Source: Sordariomycetes sp. S80-01Y (taxonomy: Eukaryota > Ascomycota > Sordariomycetes). Taken from it: a stretch of DNA of 64,000 nt. Positions 46,180 through 56,945 of the stretch are shown piece by piece (position 1 is the stretch's first letter; each line of letters opens with the position of its first letter). Made by a program: the position numbers and the translations under genes. The stretch is taken from contig JAXQJY010000028.1 in the NCBI GenBank assembly GCA_037042185.1, positions 2,046,001-2,110,000 on the forward strand. Reading direction: 5' to 3'. The notes under the pieces are model-generated. The model was given only the letters and a program-made list of their open reading frames with translations. It did not search any database and was not told the origin of the DNA.

Positions 46180-46365
46180 AGCAGCCCCGTACTTTTGGAG
46201 CCGGCAGCCCCGAAGAGACCCGACGGGCTGGTTAAAAAAGCCGGGGTCTCATTTCCGCTCCCTATTTGCCGCTGCTTTGCTGCTCATGGGTCACTCCATA
46301 TGATGCATCGTTCGGCAGTTCGACTCGTCCGTGGACAAATTGTCATTCATGAGAAAACTGGGCTT

Positions 46366-47306
46366 CTACTCGATATCCCCGCATCTTGCGCTCTCCTTGA
46401 CCTGCCTCTCCCCGCACCACACGTAGATGCGCCCAAAGTCATCCGAGGACTCCTCCTGGTACCGCGAGCCGCACCTCCAGCCAACCATGCCCTCCATCGT
46501 CTCGTTGAGGCAGAAGGAGATGCAGCAGCCCGTGTCGTCCGGCAGCCACACGTAGCTGGTGACGTTGAAGTCGAACTCGGTCCCGCCCTCGTCGTGTACG
46601 ATGTCCGTGGCGCTGCCGTCGTAGGACGTGTCCGAGAAGCCCTGGAAGCCGAAGGTGTCTTGGGGCGTGGTCTGGTTGTTGAGGAATGTGGGTGATGGTG
46701 TTGAGGTGGCGGACGAGGTCGTCGTGCTGTCGTGGCATGTGAGTGGGTGCTCGTCGAGCTTCAAGGGGAAACTTACGAGGATGATAATGTCGTGGGCGTG
46801 GGCGTGGGCGTCGACGATGGTTTCTCATCGTTCTCAGATGCGTCACTGTCGCTGTTGTCGTTCCCTGAGGCGCTGCTCGCAACCGCACCGCCAACACCAC
46901 CACCGACGGCCGCCGCAATCACGATGACCAAGATGACTCCCAGGACGACGAAGAACCACTTCCTCCTCAGACCGCAGATCCTCCTCTCCTTGGTCGACGC
47001 GTTCTCCTTCTCGCTGTAGCCGCCGGGCGGCCTGTCGCCGGCAACCTCATGCCCCGGGTCCACCGGGGTCTTAAGGGTATCCGCGACGGAGAACTTTGGC
47101 GACGTGGCGTCCGAGAATGTTTCTGCTCTGTGGGCCTCCGATTCTGGCAGCACCTGCGGTGTGTCGTCCACGTAGACTTCGGGGAGGTTGTCGTCGCGCT
47201 CGTTGGGGTAGATTTTCTGGAAGCCGGCGATCTCGCTGGGTTGCGGGGGCGTCGCTCCAGTGCTTTGCTGTGCGGCGCCGTCTGATTTCTTCATAGGAGG
47301 GTCCAT
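46366..47306 (-). CDS. Single-pass membrane protein with cysteine-containing outer domain
   Basis: Two exons (46777-47306 and 46366-46726; intron 50 bp) give 296 residues. The first 115 residues are hydrophilic and proline-rich, fitting a cytoplasmic tail, and end in a basic cluster (KERRICGLRRK). One transmembrane helix follows at about residues 117-140 (WFFVVLGVILVIVIAAAVGGG). Then comes a serine/threonine/proline-rich stalk, likely O-glycosylated, and a terminal domain with about six cysteines (GCCISFC, WRCG, WCGE, ARCG). This layout recurs in a common fungal family of unknown function, possibly cell-wall or surface sensors. It lies just right of the decayed 5S-linked repeat. Confidence 0.82.
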
Positions 47307-48248
47307 CTCGAAGACAGCACTGACGTTTAGAGGTTGACGTGACGAGCAAGGCTGCTCCTCGGTATGAGGGCCCTCGGCTGGTTATCAAGCAACCTCCCCG
47401 CAGGCCCGGGCGCAACAACCTCAATGTAACCCATCTTGAAGCACCGGGTGCGATGTCGAATGAACGGAGAACTGGACCCTTGACTGGATGCAGCTATTCT
47501 ACTACTGACATGGGAGCAGGCGTAAGACGGACGAACTTTGCAGCTGGAAACAGTTGGTGATCGGCGGGAGTGGAACCGCAGAGTTGCATTCCCGGGCGAG
47601 CTGAACGATGAGCATGTCGGCGCAGGGCTGAATCGGCGACGAATGGCCGTTCGCGATCTTGTAAGGCTCTCGAGTAACAGTGCAGAGAATAGACTACAAG
47701 CTCGTCATACTACTTCTAGTTCCCGTTGTGCACGCGGTAAGCTTGTCCTTGCGGTGCGACCCGGAGCCAACCCAGCTGGTTGAAGGATCTGAATGATCTT
47801 CGATGACCTAAAAACACACAGCTACTTTAATAAAATGGTGAAATGTTGCCCAATCAAAAGCATCCTTGACCAACCCAAGTTTGCGCAATGAATGGCCCAC
47901 CGTGAACCAGGCTCGGCTTCTGAAATAGGCAATCCTAGTCGTATCCCGACACAGATACGAGAGTCGAGAAGATGCCCGATTTCGACAATGGACCGCGAAA
48001 AAGCAAACGAAATGCTTTCGGGACCCGCAGAATATGGATACCGTCATTTGAGCTGGAGGGTCTTGGAGGGTCCTGGAGGCTAGATTCCCAGAGAGCAAAT
48101 TGTGAGCCATAACCGGACCATGTTGCAACGACAGAAGACAGAGATTTGCTACCGGGGGCTTTCAAATGTGTACAGTGGGTAAGTATATGCAAAAGTATAT
48201 GACTGTCTGGATGCACCTCCTCATTGAACGCTCACCGCTCCCCTGGAC
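47307..48248. other. Intergenic, no supported gene
   Basis: This spacer holds the promoter of the membrane protein gene and the 3' side of the next reductase gene. No domain-bearing frame or RNA gene is seen. Confidence 0.5.
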
Positions 48249-49054
48249 TCAGTTCCAAGCTCCATCAACCTGGTACACGCTCCCGCTGACGAACGTGCTC
48301 TCAGGGCCGAGGAGGAAAGCGATCACGTTGGCCGTCTCCTCGACCGTGCCTCGCCTCCTGAACGCCGTCGGCTCATCAAAAGGTGCATCGGCAGGCCGCC
48401 CGGCATGATCCCACTCCTTTTGCATCAAGGGCGTGTAGATTGACCCGGGAGCAACGCTGTTAACCCGCACCTCGCGATGCCCATTCTCCTGGGCTGCGGC
48501 CTTGGTGAGGCCTATGAGACCGTGCTTGCTAGCATCGTATGCTGCGTGCCGGGCAAAACCTAGACCGTGTGAGTTCTCATTCCCCTCTCAAATGTCTCCT
48601 TGCACGTACCCTTGATGCCGTGTATCGACGAGATGTTGACGATGGAGCCCCCATCGACAATGCTGCGCAGCTCCGCTCGGAGACAGTACATGGTTCCCGT
48701 CAAGTTGACCGCCATGATCTTGTCCCACTCGCCGTCCTCCATGTCGGCGACGGCAGTGATGCCGTGGACCTTGCCAATGACGCCGGCCACGTTGGCGGCA
48801 CCGTCAAGCCTGCCGTACTTCTCGACGATGGACTCGATCCACGAGTCAACGTCTGACCGTTGTGAGATGTCGACCTTTGTGACCATGAAGGGCACGCCAA
48901 GCCCCTTGAAATGCGCCTCAGTCTCGTGCATGGCCTTGGGGTCGATGTCCGCGATGCAGACGGTTGCGCATCTCGAGGAAAGCAGCTTGGCCGTCGCCAG
49001 GCCGATGCCGCTGGCACCGCCAGTGATTGCGAAGACCTTTCCAAAGAGCGACAT
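48249..49054 (-). CDS. Classical short-chain dehydrogenase/reductase
   Basis: Exons 48610-49054 and 48249-48559 (intron 50 bp) give 251 residues, the usual length of a classical SDR. TGGASGIG at residues 11-18 binds the cofactor, and the acidic residue after the second strand (CIADIDP) indicates NAD preference. The usual NNAG reads NVAG. Catalytic Ser is in VNISSIHG, and Tyr-x-x-x-Lys is YDASK, close to the intron. The C-terminal motif RVNSVAPGSIYTPL is typical. Substrate is unknown; the gene is isolated from the aromatic cluster by the membrane protein gene. Confidence 0.92.
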
Positions 49055-52000
49055 GTCCAGAGTTGTGCCTCGGTGATGTGTCGTGAAGCCGATGAGCTGT
49101 CAATTACCCGACCCCGCCGCAGTGGCTTCTATCCCGGTGCAGACTGACTGACGATGGCGACGATGGCAGCGTTTGTGCGATGAGACGAGAGATGCTCTGG
49201 CCGGCTGGTGAGATGTTTGCAAAGGTATACTTTTTCTTTTATCACCGGACCAGGCTTTGCGGAGCTGGCATCGTCCCTGAAGAAATGTTCGCATGGATTC
49301 TACCCGACGCGTCGGCGGAGCACCATGTAAAAGGGTCCATTGACGATAAATTTCCCGTCGGTAGAATCCACGCCGACCCACTCGGTTGACTGAGTGCCCG
49401 CGGCGCTGTCTCAGTAGGCTAGGCTGCTTCATGTTGCTTAGATAAATGCTCACGTGCGTTGTGGCCCCTCTGGAGCACTCCGAAGCTGCAGCAGCCGGCG
49501 TTTTAGCCGTTGGCGTTAGGCTAACCACCGCTATCCCGGTGCTCGTTTCCCCGCCTCATGTTGATTCGGGCCAGGCCAGGCCACGATGCAAACAGCCATG
49601 ACGCCTCGTGTCATCTTGGCTTAGATATGAGACGCATTGCGGATCGTCGGCCGAGACTACCGTAGCGCATCTGTCCAGCTCGTGGCACCCGTGTACTAAT
49701 ACGGCTGTCGTGTATGTTCAAGTTGATGCCATCGTCTACTGAGCATCACGAGTGCCGCTCTCGGTGGGCTGGAGCAGTTGACTACAACCTTTACTACTTT
49801 GGCTTTTCAGGCCCGGACCCAGATTCAATCTATGTTCCAATCTGCAAAACCTGAATTAATCAGTTTGATTATGCGTAGACTGTTGCAGTCCAAATTCGGG
49901 TCTACCCTTGCCGCCAGATCCCAGACATCAGAATTGAGAACGTGCTTCAAGGCCGCCATCTTCCGCGTCGAACAAGGCTGATGCTGAGCACCCGCGAGAC
50001 AATCAGTATCAGGGGATCCTGTTCTAACGAGAGCACTTGCGATTCGCCTTGGCAGAAGAGACAGAGCTGGCAAGGCCTCCAAGAGGCATGTCTCACCAAT
50101 GCTGATGCCTTCGCCCATGGCGTTCGACTACCGAGTTTCGCAACCTCCCTCCTCATTGTCCTCCGTCTTCTCGTAGGGAAAGGGCCAATGTCCCTGCGGG
50201 ATGCTGCGCCATCTCCATTTCCGCCCGTCATGGATCCTCCGCGTCTCCTATTCAACGTAGTGAAGGTCCTTCACCTCTAGCACCCAGGTTGCCCTCCAAT
50301 TGACATCGCCTTTGATATCCCTTTCAATGCGCCAGGGGTACTCCTGTCCTCGTTAAAGGCGCCACGATCGACGACACCGATCGGCTCTGGTCTCGTCGCT
50401 GTCGTTGTCTCTATTCTTTGTCCGAGCGCCGTCGACGCATCGCGCGTGGCTGAGAGCCTTTCATGACGCACATAGCGGCCGAGCTGATAGTCGCTCCAAG
50501 TCTGCTTGATGACAGCGAGCGGCTCTGCGATGCAGAAACACAACGCTTGCCACTAACTCTTGACAAGAGCCAGGTATATCATTGCGAGTTGCGGCGTTGC
50601 TTCTTTGGGTCAATTGCTTGAGACAGATCAGTGAGCAGGGCACTTACGGAACTCGGGCACGTGCTTTGCAACCTCGATATGACTCTGCCGTGGGGGGATG
50701 GATAGCTCGAGTAAAGTATGATTGAAATGAGCGTTGATATTAGAGAACCGTGCTTCTAAGACGAGTGCAAACGATATGTGGCATAAAGGCTCATACAACT
50801 TTTTGAAGAAAGCTTAGCCAGGGCTCACTTGGTCGGTGCGGACACACACATTGACCTTGCCCCACGGGCTTCGCGGATCGAACCTTGAGAGCTGTACACT
50901 CCATGCAAAAGGCCTAGGATATAGCGTTGGTCTCCATGGACCCATCTGTTCATAAAAGTCTTGCGCAAGATGAAGCGGCTGGACACGAGGAGTGTACCGA
51001 CGAGACTCCGGACAAGGGGAGTTGGGCATATCGGAACAGAAAAAGCCGCTCTTCTTCAGACAGTCTCTTTCCCTTAGCATCATCACTTCAAACCCATTGA
51101 AAATCAATTCCACAAGTTCCTGGTTTCCAAGTGCCGTAGTTTTAGACAAAGGGCCCACAGAGATGTGGCTGCTGGACAACAGCACGCAACGCGCGGTCTC
51201 GTGACCAGGTGCAACGGCGTGGACAATTCCAGAACAGTGGCAAGTTTGAGAAGGTTTGGTTTCATATGACGAATGCGACATTGTCATGCAGTAGATTCGA
51301 GACAGTCGCCATGTCAACAGAACAACGTAGAGCTCAAGGACTCCTCCAGATGTGAACTTACCACGTGTCGAGGTGGTCAGCACACAAAGAATGGATTGAA
51401 TGCAACCACGAAGGCGACGAATGCAGGTAAACAATGAAAGGAATGGAAGTGGCCGCAGTGCCCGCTGTTCAAGACCACCCCAGTGCAAGTTAGGCACATA
51501 GGGGATGGCGGCAGAAGCCTCACCTGGGCTAGTCCACGATGTGCGCAATCGTCATGCCGCTCACCCAAAATGCTGCAAAAGCCCAGCTCACGAGGAAGCA
51601 AGCTGCCTGGAGCCAAGGTACCATGCAGTCGCCCCATGGCTGCTCTGTCGAAGCTTCTCGGGCGACGGTCCTCTGCAGCATGAGTGCGCCTAGCGCGAGC
51701 AAGCTCAGAGTGTCGGTCAAAGGCCGACCGTGACGGCATTGGCCCCAGCCGTGTCTCATCAAGCTCTGGTCAGCCAGAGGCCAGCAAAGGTTCGACGCGG
51801 GGTGAAGTCTGATCCAGGCTGGCCGGTCACAAGACAGCCCCTCGAGAGCAAGGGTTCGCCACTGCCACTGCCCATTGATGAGCGGGCCTTAACTGCCATA
51901 AGCTCAACTTGGACGACGGACGCTTCCTCTCATGATCCTTTGGTTGTTTCATCGCAGCGCACGAGAACTGATGTGAGTTGCCCTGCTGTTCGCCGTCATC

Positions 52001-53908
52001 GTGTCCCGCTGCCACCTGTCCATACCCATCAGGGACATCTCAGCAGTGACGCAGCGCTCGTCGCCCTTTTGATTGACGGCCGTCGGGGTGGGAGGGTCCG
52101 CGGAATGAAGGGGCAGTGATTGGACGCAAAAGGTGAGGAGGTGAGGGAGATCAGACGCATCGGGTCTCTGGCCGGTTGCATCGCGTCCGCGGCAGACAGT
52201 GCGGGCGTCTCGAGGAACTGTGGCACACGAGGAACGAGGGGGAGGAGGTGCTCTGGGCTGCTGCTCCTGCCTGTTGGGAAGAAGAGCAGCCCTCCATTCA
52301 AAAGACAACAGGGAGCTCTTGGTGGGCAGCTGCGCCTGTAGTTGTCACAGCTTGATCGAGCTTCGCTGCCTGTGGCAAATCATGAGGGCGGCACTGCGCA
52401 GAGGATTCAGGCACAGATTGCGATGGTGGGCGATGGATATGCACGAGGGCACACTATCCAGATGTGCATTGATTCTTCACATTTGTCAAGGCCGTCTTTC
52501 GTCTTGGCTGCTGGGCCCAATCGTTCACAATGGTAGAAGCGAAGTCGTCTCAGGGAGTTCCAGCTGCTCAGAGGCACTAGCACTTAGAATTGTCCTCGAG
52601 ATTGTCGCTTCCAGACCGTCGACGGATGACGCGTTTGGAAGCGACAGCTGGTCTGGTTCTGGAACCCCCAATATAATCCTCGCAGGGGATGTGCGTCGCA
52701 CTGTGCCCGTCGCGGGCCACCCAGAGCAGAGCATTGCGCCACTGCCACACACCTACACACAGGCACACACCATCGCTGTCACTGCTCACCGATGCCGCAA
52801 CACCAGTCATTCCCAGCGTTGTTAGTGGGATTTTATCGCGGCCAGCCTCGCTCCCTCTCGTGGAAAGCTGACCCTGAATTGTTCGCTTCCCGTGGCGTGG
52901 ATTGTCCTGCGAAGTCGAGGCGATAGAGGGTCCTGCTGGAGATCCGCCAAGTCCGGGGGAGCAGGGCCTCAGGGGCCCTCCGCGGTGGGTTTCAGTGGGT
53001 TCGAATGGGGCGCCCGCCTAGCGTCATCTGGGGAAGTGGGCCGCTGAAGCTGGCTGTGGTCTCCACTCGCGAGACAACAAGTGCTCAGGCGAAGAGGAGC
53101 AGAAGAAATCGTTAGATGCGATGAACGGTAAGGAAATGGAATAAAATCGCCAGACGCGATCGGCTCGGATCTGGTGCAACCATCAAGAATGAGGCTCTTC
53201 AGCGCCGACTGGCGCGACGAGCGTGGCTGGCTGACGGGGGGAGCGGCACCCTGTCTCATGCTCGCTGTCGTCCCCCCCTCCATCTCGACGAACCCTCGCC
53301 CCGGCGCCAACTATGTTGCTACCGTGTCGTCGTGCAATCTGCGAGGCCTCCCCTTCTGGATATTCTTCTAGGTAGGTCTTGTAGATGTAAACAGACACGA
53401 TGAGAGGCGTCGCGGACGACAGCATCGCGAGGAGCCGTGACACTCCTTTGCCGTCACGACAGGCGAGCGTGGCCTGATTGCAGAGCATGCGATTCATTTA
53501 CTGCATCATCACAGAGCGTCACTCCGACAATCTCTCCCCATATTACCCCGCTCAGCGCTACCCCAGATGGACCAATCCGGCCACTGCTCATGCCACTGGT
53601 CACCCGCCCTCGCTCTCTGCGCGCGGTGCCTGATCGCCTGTAACACCCATATAAGAGTCATCCCCCTTCTCCTCGAACGTAGTTCTCCTTTCCATCTCCT
53701 GAATCGCTTCTGCATCTTCGATCAAGTGTCATCCATCAAGATACTTTCGAATACATCGTAAAAAGCCTCGAGAACACCACCTCGACACTCTCACTCTACA
53801 CAATTCGCAGGTCTACCCTCACCTGGTAGCTGCTTCATTTGCCACCTCATCACCTCATCGAGTACCATCTTTATTTACATCCCTAAACATCCTACAACAG
53901 CCGCCAAC
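49055..53908. other. Gene-poor region of 4.8 kb
   Basis: No frame here has a recognisable domain or a convincing splice pattern. The longest is a 244-codon minus-strand frame at 50814-51548, whose C-terminal half looks protein-like but matches nothing I know. A CA-rich stretch occurs near 52745-52775. The right end, from about 53640, becomes strongly CT-rich and is the promoter and 5' leader of the small gene at 53909. Confidence 0.5.
53640..53908 (+). promoter_or_regulatory. CT-rich promoter and 5' leader of the small gene
   Basis: Repeated pyrimidine tracts (CCCCCTTCTCCTC, CTCCTTTCCATCTCC, TCACTCTACACAATTC) run up to the start codon, whose context is AGCCGCCAACATGCC. Long CT blocks of this kind mark strongly expressed genes in filamentous fungi. 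Confidence 0.5.
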
Positions 53909-54235
53909 ATGCCCGTCCGCATCCCCGCCGCCAAGCGCTCCGAGATCCTCTGCATGGGTGCCGCTGGCGCCGCCGTCCTCGCTCCCCTCTACATGATGAT
54001 GCCCGGCGCCGACGACAGGATGGCCAAGCAGACCACCAAGTGGGCCCCGCGCTGGGAGAAGAACATCAGCTACTTCTCGCCGCCCGTCGAGCGTGGCGTC
54101 CAGCGCATGGAGCCTCCCGTCTCCCGCGTCGTCCAGAACATCGACAGCAGGCTGCCGCTGGAGAAGATGGCCAAGGGTGTTGATGGGAGGATCCGGAGGG
54201 GTATTGAGCGATTCAACCCTCCTGAGAAGTCGTAA
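53909..54235 (+). CDS. Small basic protein with N-terminal hydrophobic segment, unknown function
   Basis: A single exon encodes 108 residues. After a basic start (MPVRIPAAKRSEI) comes a short hydrophobic stretch (LCMGAAGAAVLAPLYMMM), then a polar, helix-prone region (KWAPRWEKNISYFSPPVERG) rich in basic residues and prolines. The layout could fit a mitochondrial membrane protein or a tail facing the matrix, but this is a guess. Codon choice is strongly biased to C-ending codons and the leader is CT-rich, so it is probably well expressed. I do not recognise a named family. Confidence 0.72.
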   Translation: MPVRIPAAKRSEILCMGAAGAAVLAPLYMMMPGADDRMAKQTTKWAPRWEKNISYFSPPVERGVQRMEPPVSRVVQNIDSRLPLEKMAKGVDGRIRRGIERFNPPEKS

Positions 54236-55961
54236 GGGATCAACGTCATGACGCAACGGAATAACATGCTACGGTTTCAGGAGGATATGGAGTTACGGGT
54301 GGGATCGGTTCCCTTTGTTTGTACATTCGCAATACCACTTGACAGGAATTCATCCAAGAATGATTCCAATGATTTCAAATGATCTTTTCTGATAATGTCT
54401 GTGTGAACCTTGACCAGCCGAAAAAGCCAGCTGGGCTCGAATTCTGATCCAGTGCTTTGGTGACGTGTGGCCTTCTATCCCTAGACACAACCATCACCAA
54501 CCCTGACTCGACTTTCTGTTCTTGTGCTGTTAGAGAATTTGCACAAACGGACACACGATTGATTCACAATTGTGCATTGGAAAAGGGTGGTTACTCACTC
54601 TCGACTGCGATGTGTCACCATCACAATCGTCAGTCAACCCAATAGCCAACTCAGGGATATCGACGGACTGACGAGATCTCTCTACGGTATGACTCTTCTT
54701 CCCCTCAATCTTTGCATGTCCTCTCTGCTTTTTGACAATAGAGAGCTGAAGCGTAACTCCTCGCAGTTCATTTCTGCTGTTCCATTTCGATATGCGGCCA
54801 GTTGCGCAACAACTACGGTCCAGGCCAGGATATCCCCCACAAAAATGCTTATTCAATGCAATCATCGTTCACCTGCTACATTGTCTGTGCTTACCGTGCT
54901 CTCAACAACCCCAAATCCTCTTTCGGCAGTACTCTGTATAATATCCTGGCTCTGCCAGTTCCGAGTCTCCGCCTAGGTTGAGTGCCTACCCTGCACGGCA
55001 CACGAGGGGGTCGGCTGCCCCGTTATTATGAGTCCGGGGGGTATTAATTCGTAGGAGAATCTGATTGAATCCAGTTTTCGAGCGTTTTCTACTTGCTGAT
55101 ATGCACAGACACAAAGTCTTCGTCCCTTTGGAGCTGTTGCCACCTCAAACCTGTGTTCAAACGCACCCAACCATCGTTGTTAACATACCCGTGTTGCCTA
55201 CCACACGTTTTGGGATTGCTTAATCTTGGACTGGACTACTATTGATTGTTATTTTCACTTGCTCAACCCGGGTCGCGAGTCTGTTCTTGTTTCCTTCCAA
55301 TGAATATCACCGAGACGGGGACGGCGACGGCCGCTCTGATGCTGCTGGCTCACTCGGCAGACATTCAAACAGGGCTCAATTGAGCACACGAAATTGGATT
55401 GTAAACCGACAGTTCGAGACAAGCTACTCAAGTCTACTCTGCCGCCATCATGGAATCGTTAACTAGAATACTGCGCCGAATCGAACTCTGAGCATCAGGC
55501 TGCGATGCGCCAACAAAGGACTACCTTCTTGGCTCTCCATCCCCGGATCAGCCGGCCATCCACCTAAGATGGATGCTAAAAGAACCCCTATGCAAGCTGC
55601 TGATAGATGGAGATTCAGCAACATTACCGACCGCCCAGGAAGCTATTCTCCGCGCAGAGCTCTCGGGGGATAACCACGTCCCTGATGCTGGCCGCCGACC
55701 CCACACCAGCCCACGCTTCCCCTCCCGGACCCCCGCGAGTCATGCGGGCATCTTAGCGGCCTGCAACATGATTTTCCGGGGATTCTCATAAGATGCACGC
55801 GTCTCCTAGCTTGGGACATGAGATCGAGCTCGAGCTCGACGCGTGTCTGGGGCTGCTCTGCACTATACCTCGTACCTCAATTCAACTAATTGATCTCACT
55901 GTCTGACGAAACACCTTAAACTGCATCGCTAGATAACCCGAGCCACCCGTATACAGTCACA
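54236..55961. other. Intergenic, no supported gene
   Basis: About 1.7 kb without a domain-bearing frame. The longest frames (111-134 codons, both strands, near 54530-54976) overlap each other and look non-coding. The right part is the promoter of the third reductase. Confidence 0.5.
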
Positions 55962-56813
55962 ATGGCCTCACTGTTGAAAGGGAGCGCCTTCATCACGGGC
56001 GGTGCGCGAGGGATCGGCCAGGCCACCGCCTTCGCCTTCGCCCGCCACGGCATCACCAAGCTGGCCCTCGCAGACATCAACGCCGCCGACCTGGAGGCCA
56101 CGCAGAAGACCATCGCCGCCGAGTTCCCAAAGGTCGAGGTGCTCCCGCTGCAGATGGACGTGCGCAGCAAGGCCGACATCAGGGACGGCATCGCCGAGCT
56201 GGTGCGCCGGTTCGGCAGGCTGGACGTTGCGGTGAACAATGCCGGCGTCGGCGGCACGGGCAAGCTGACGCACGAGACGGACGATGCTGAGATTGAGAAT
56301 GTGCTGAACATTAACCTCAACGGCGTCTACTGGTGTCAGAAGGAGGAACTGGGCGTCATGGTCAAGCAAGAGTAAGTCCGGAATACACAAAAAAAGTCAT
56401 GGTTCTAATTGGAAACTATCAGAGACCTCGGTCCCCGTGAAGGTCGCGGCCGCATCATCAACATCGCCTCCATGTACGGCCTCGTCGCGCCCAACGCCCG
56501 AATGCACCATACCTCCTACACGGTCTCCAAGCACGCCGTCATCGGGCTCACCAAGGGCGACGCCAACTCATACGCCGACTACAACATCCGCATCAACGCC
56601 ATCAGCCCCGGCTACATCGAGACGCCTCTCATCAAATCCGCCATGGCCTTCGCAAAGGGAAGCCCTCTCCAGGACGACCTTGACAGGGCGCCATTGAGGC
56701 GGATAGGCCAGATGGAGGAGATCGCGGACAGCATTGCGTGTCTTGCGTCGCCCATGAACAGCTACATGACGGGGGCGACGACGGTTGTGGATGGTGGCTT
56801 CACTTCGAATTAG
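55962..56813 (+). CDS. Classical short-chain dehydrogenase/reductase
   Basis: Exons 55962-56371 and 56423-56813 (intron 51 bp) give 266 residues. TGGARGIG at residue 13, an acidic ADI after the second strand, VNNAGVGG, the catalytic Ser in NIASMYG and Tyr-x-x-x-Lys as YTVSK are all present, as is the substrate-loop motif NAISPGYIETPL. The protein should be a cytosolic NAD(P)-dependent oxidoreductase. It is convergent with the large Zn2Cys6 gene, which ends about 130 bp away. Codon use is strongly GC-biased, like the small gene to its left. Its substrate is unknown. Confidence 0.92.
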
Positions 56814-56945
56814 GCATTGTGTTCTCCGTAGCAGTCATAAGCGTTTTCATGTCAATACTCAGCCAGTGTTTTTCAACCTTTCAATTTGCACTAAGAGACC
56901 CAGAGACAGTGATGTCCAACGCCACGTAACTCCCGGCTACCCTGC

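Noticed and set aside
46439-46918. 159-codon His/Arg-rich minus-strand frame
   Set aside because: Shifted frame of the real membrane protein gene; its residue bias comes from the Ser/Thr/Pro-rich stalk.
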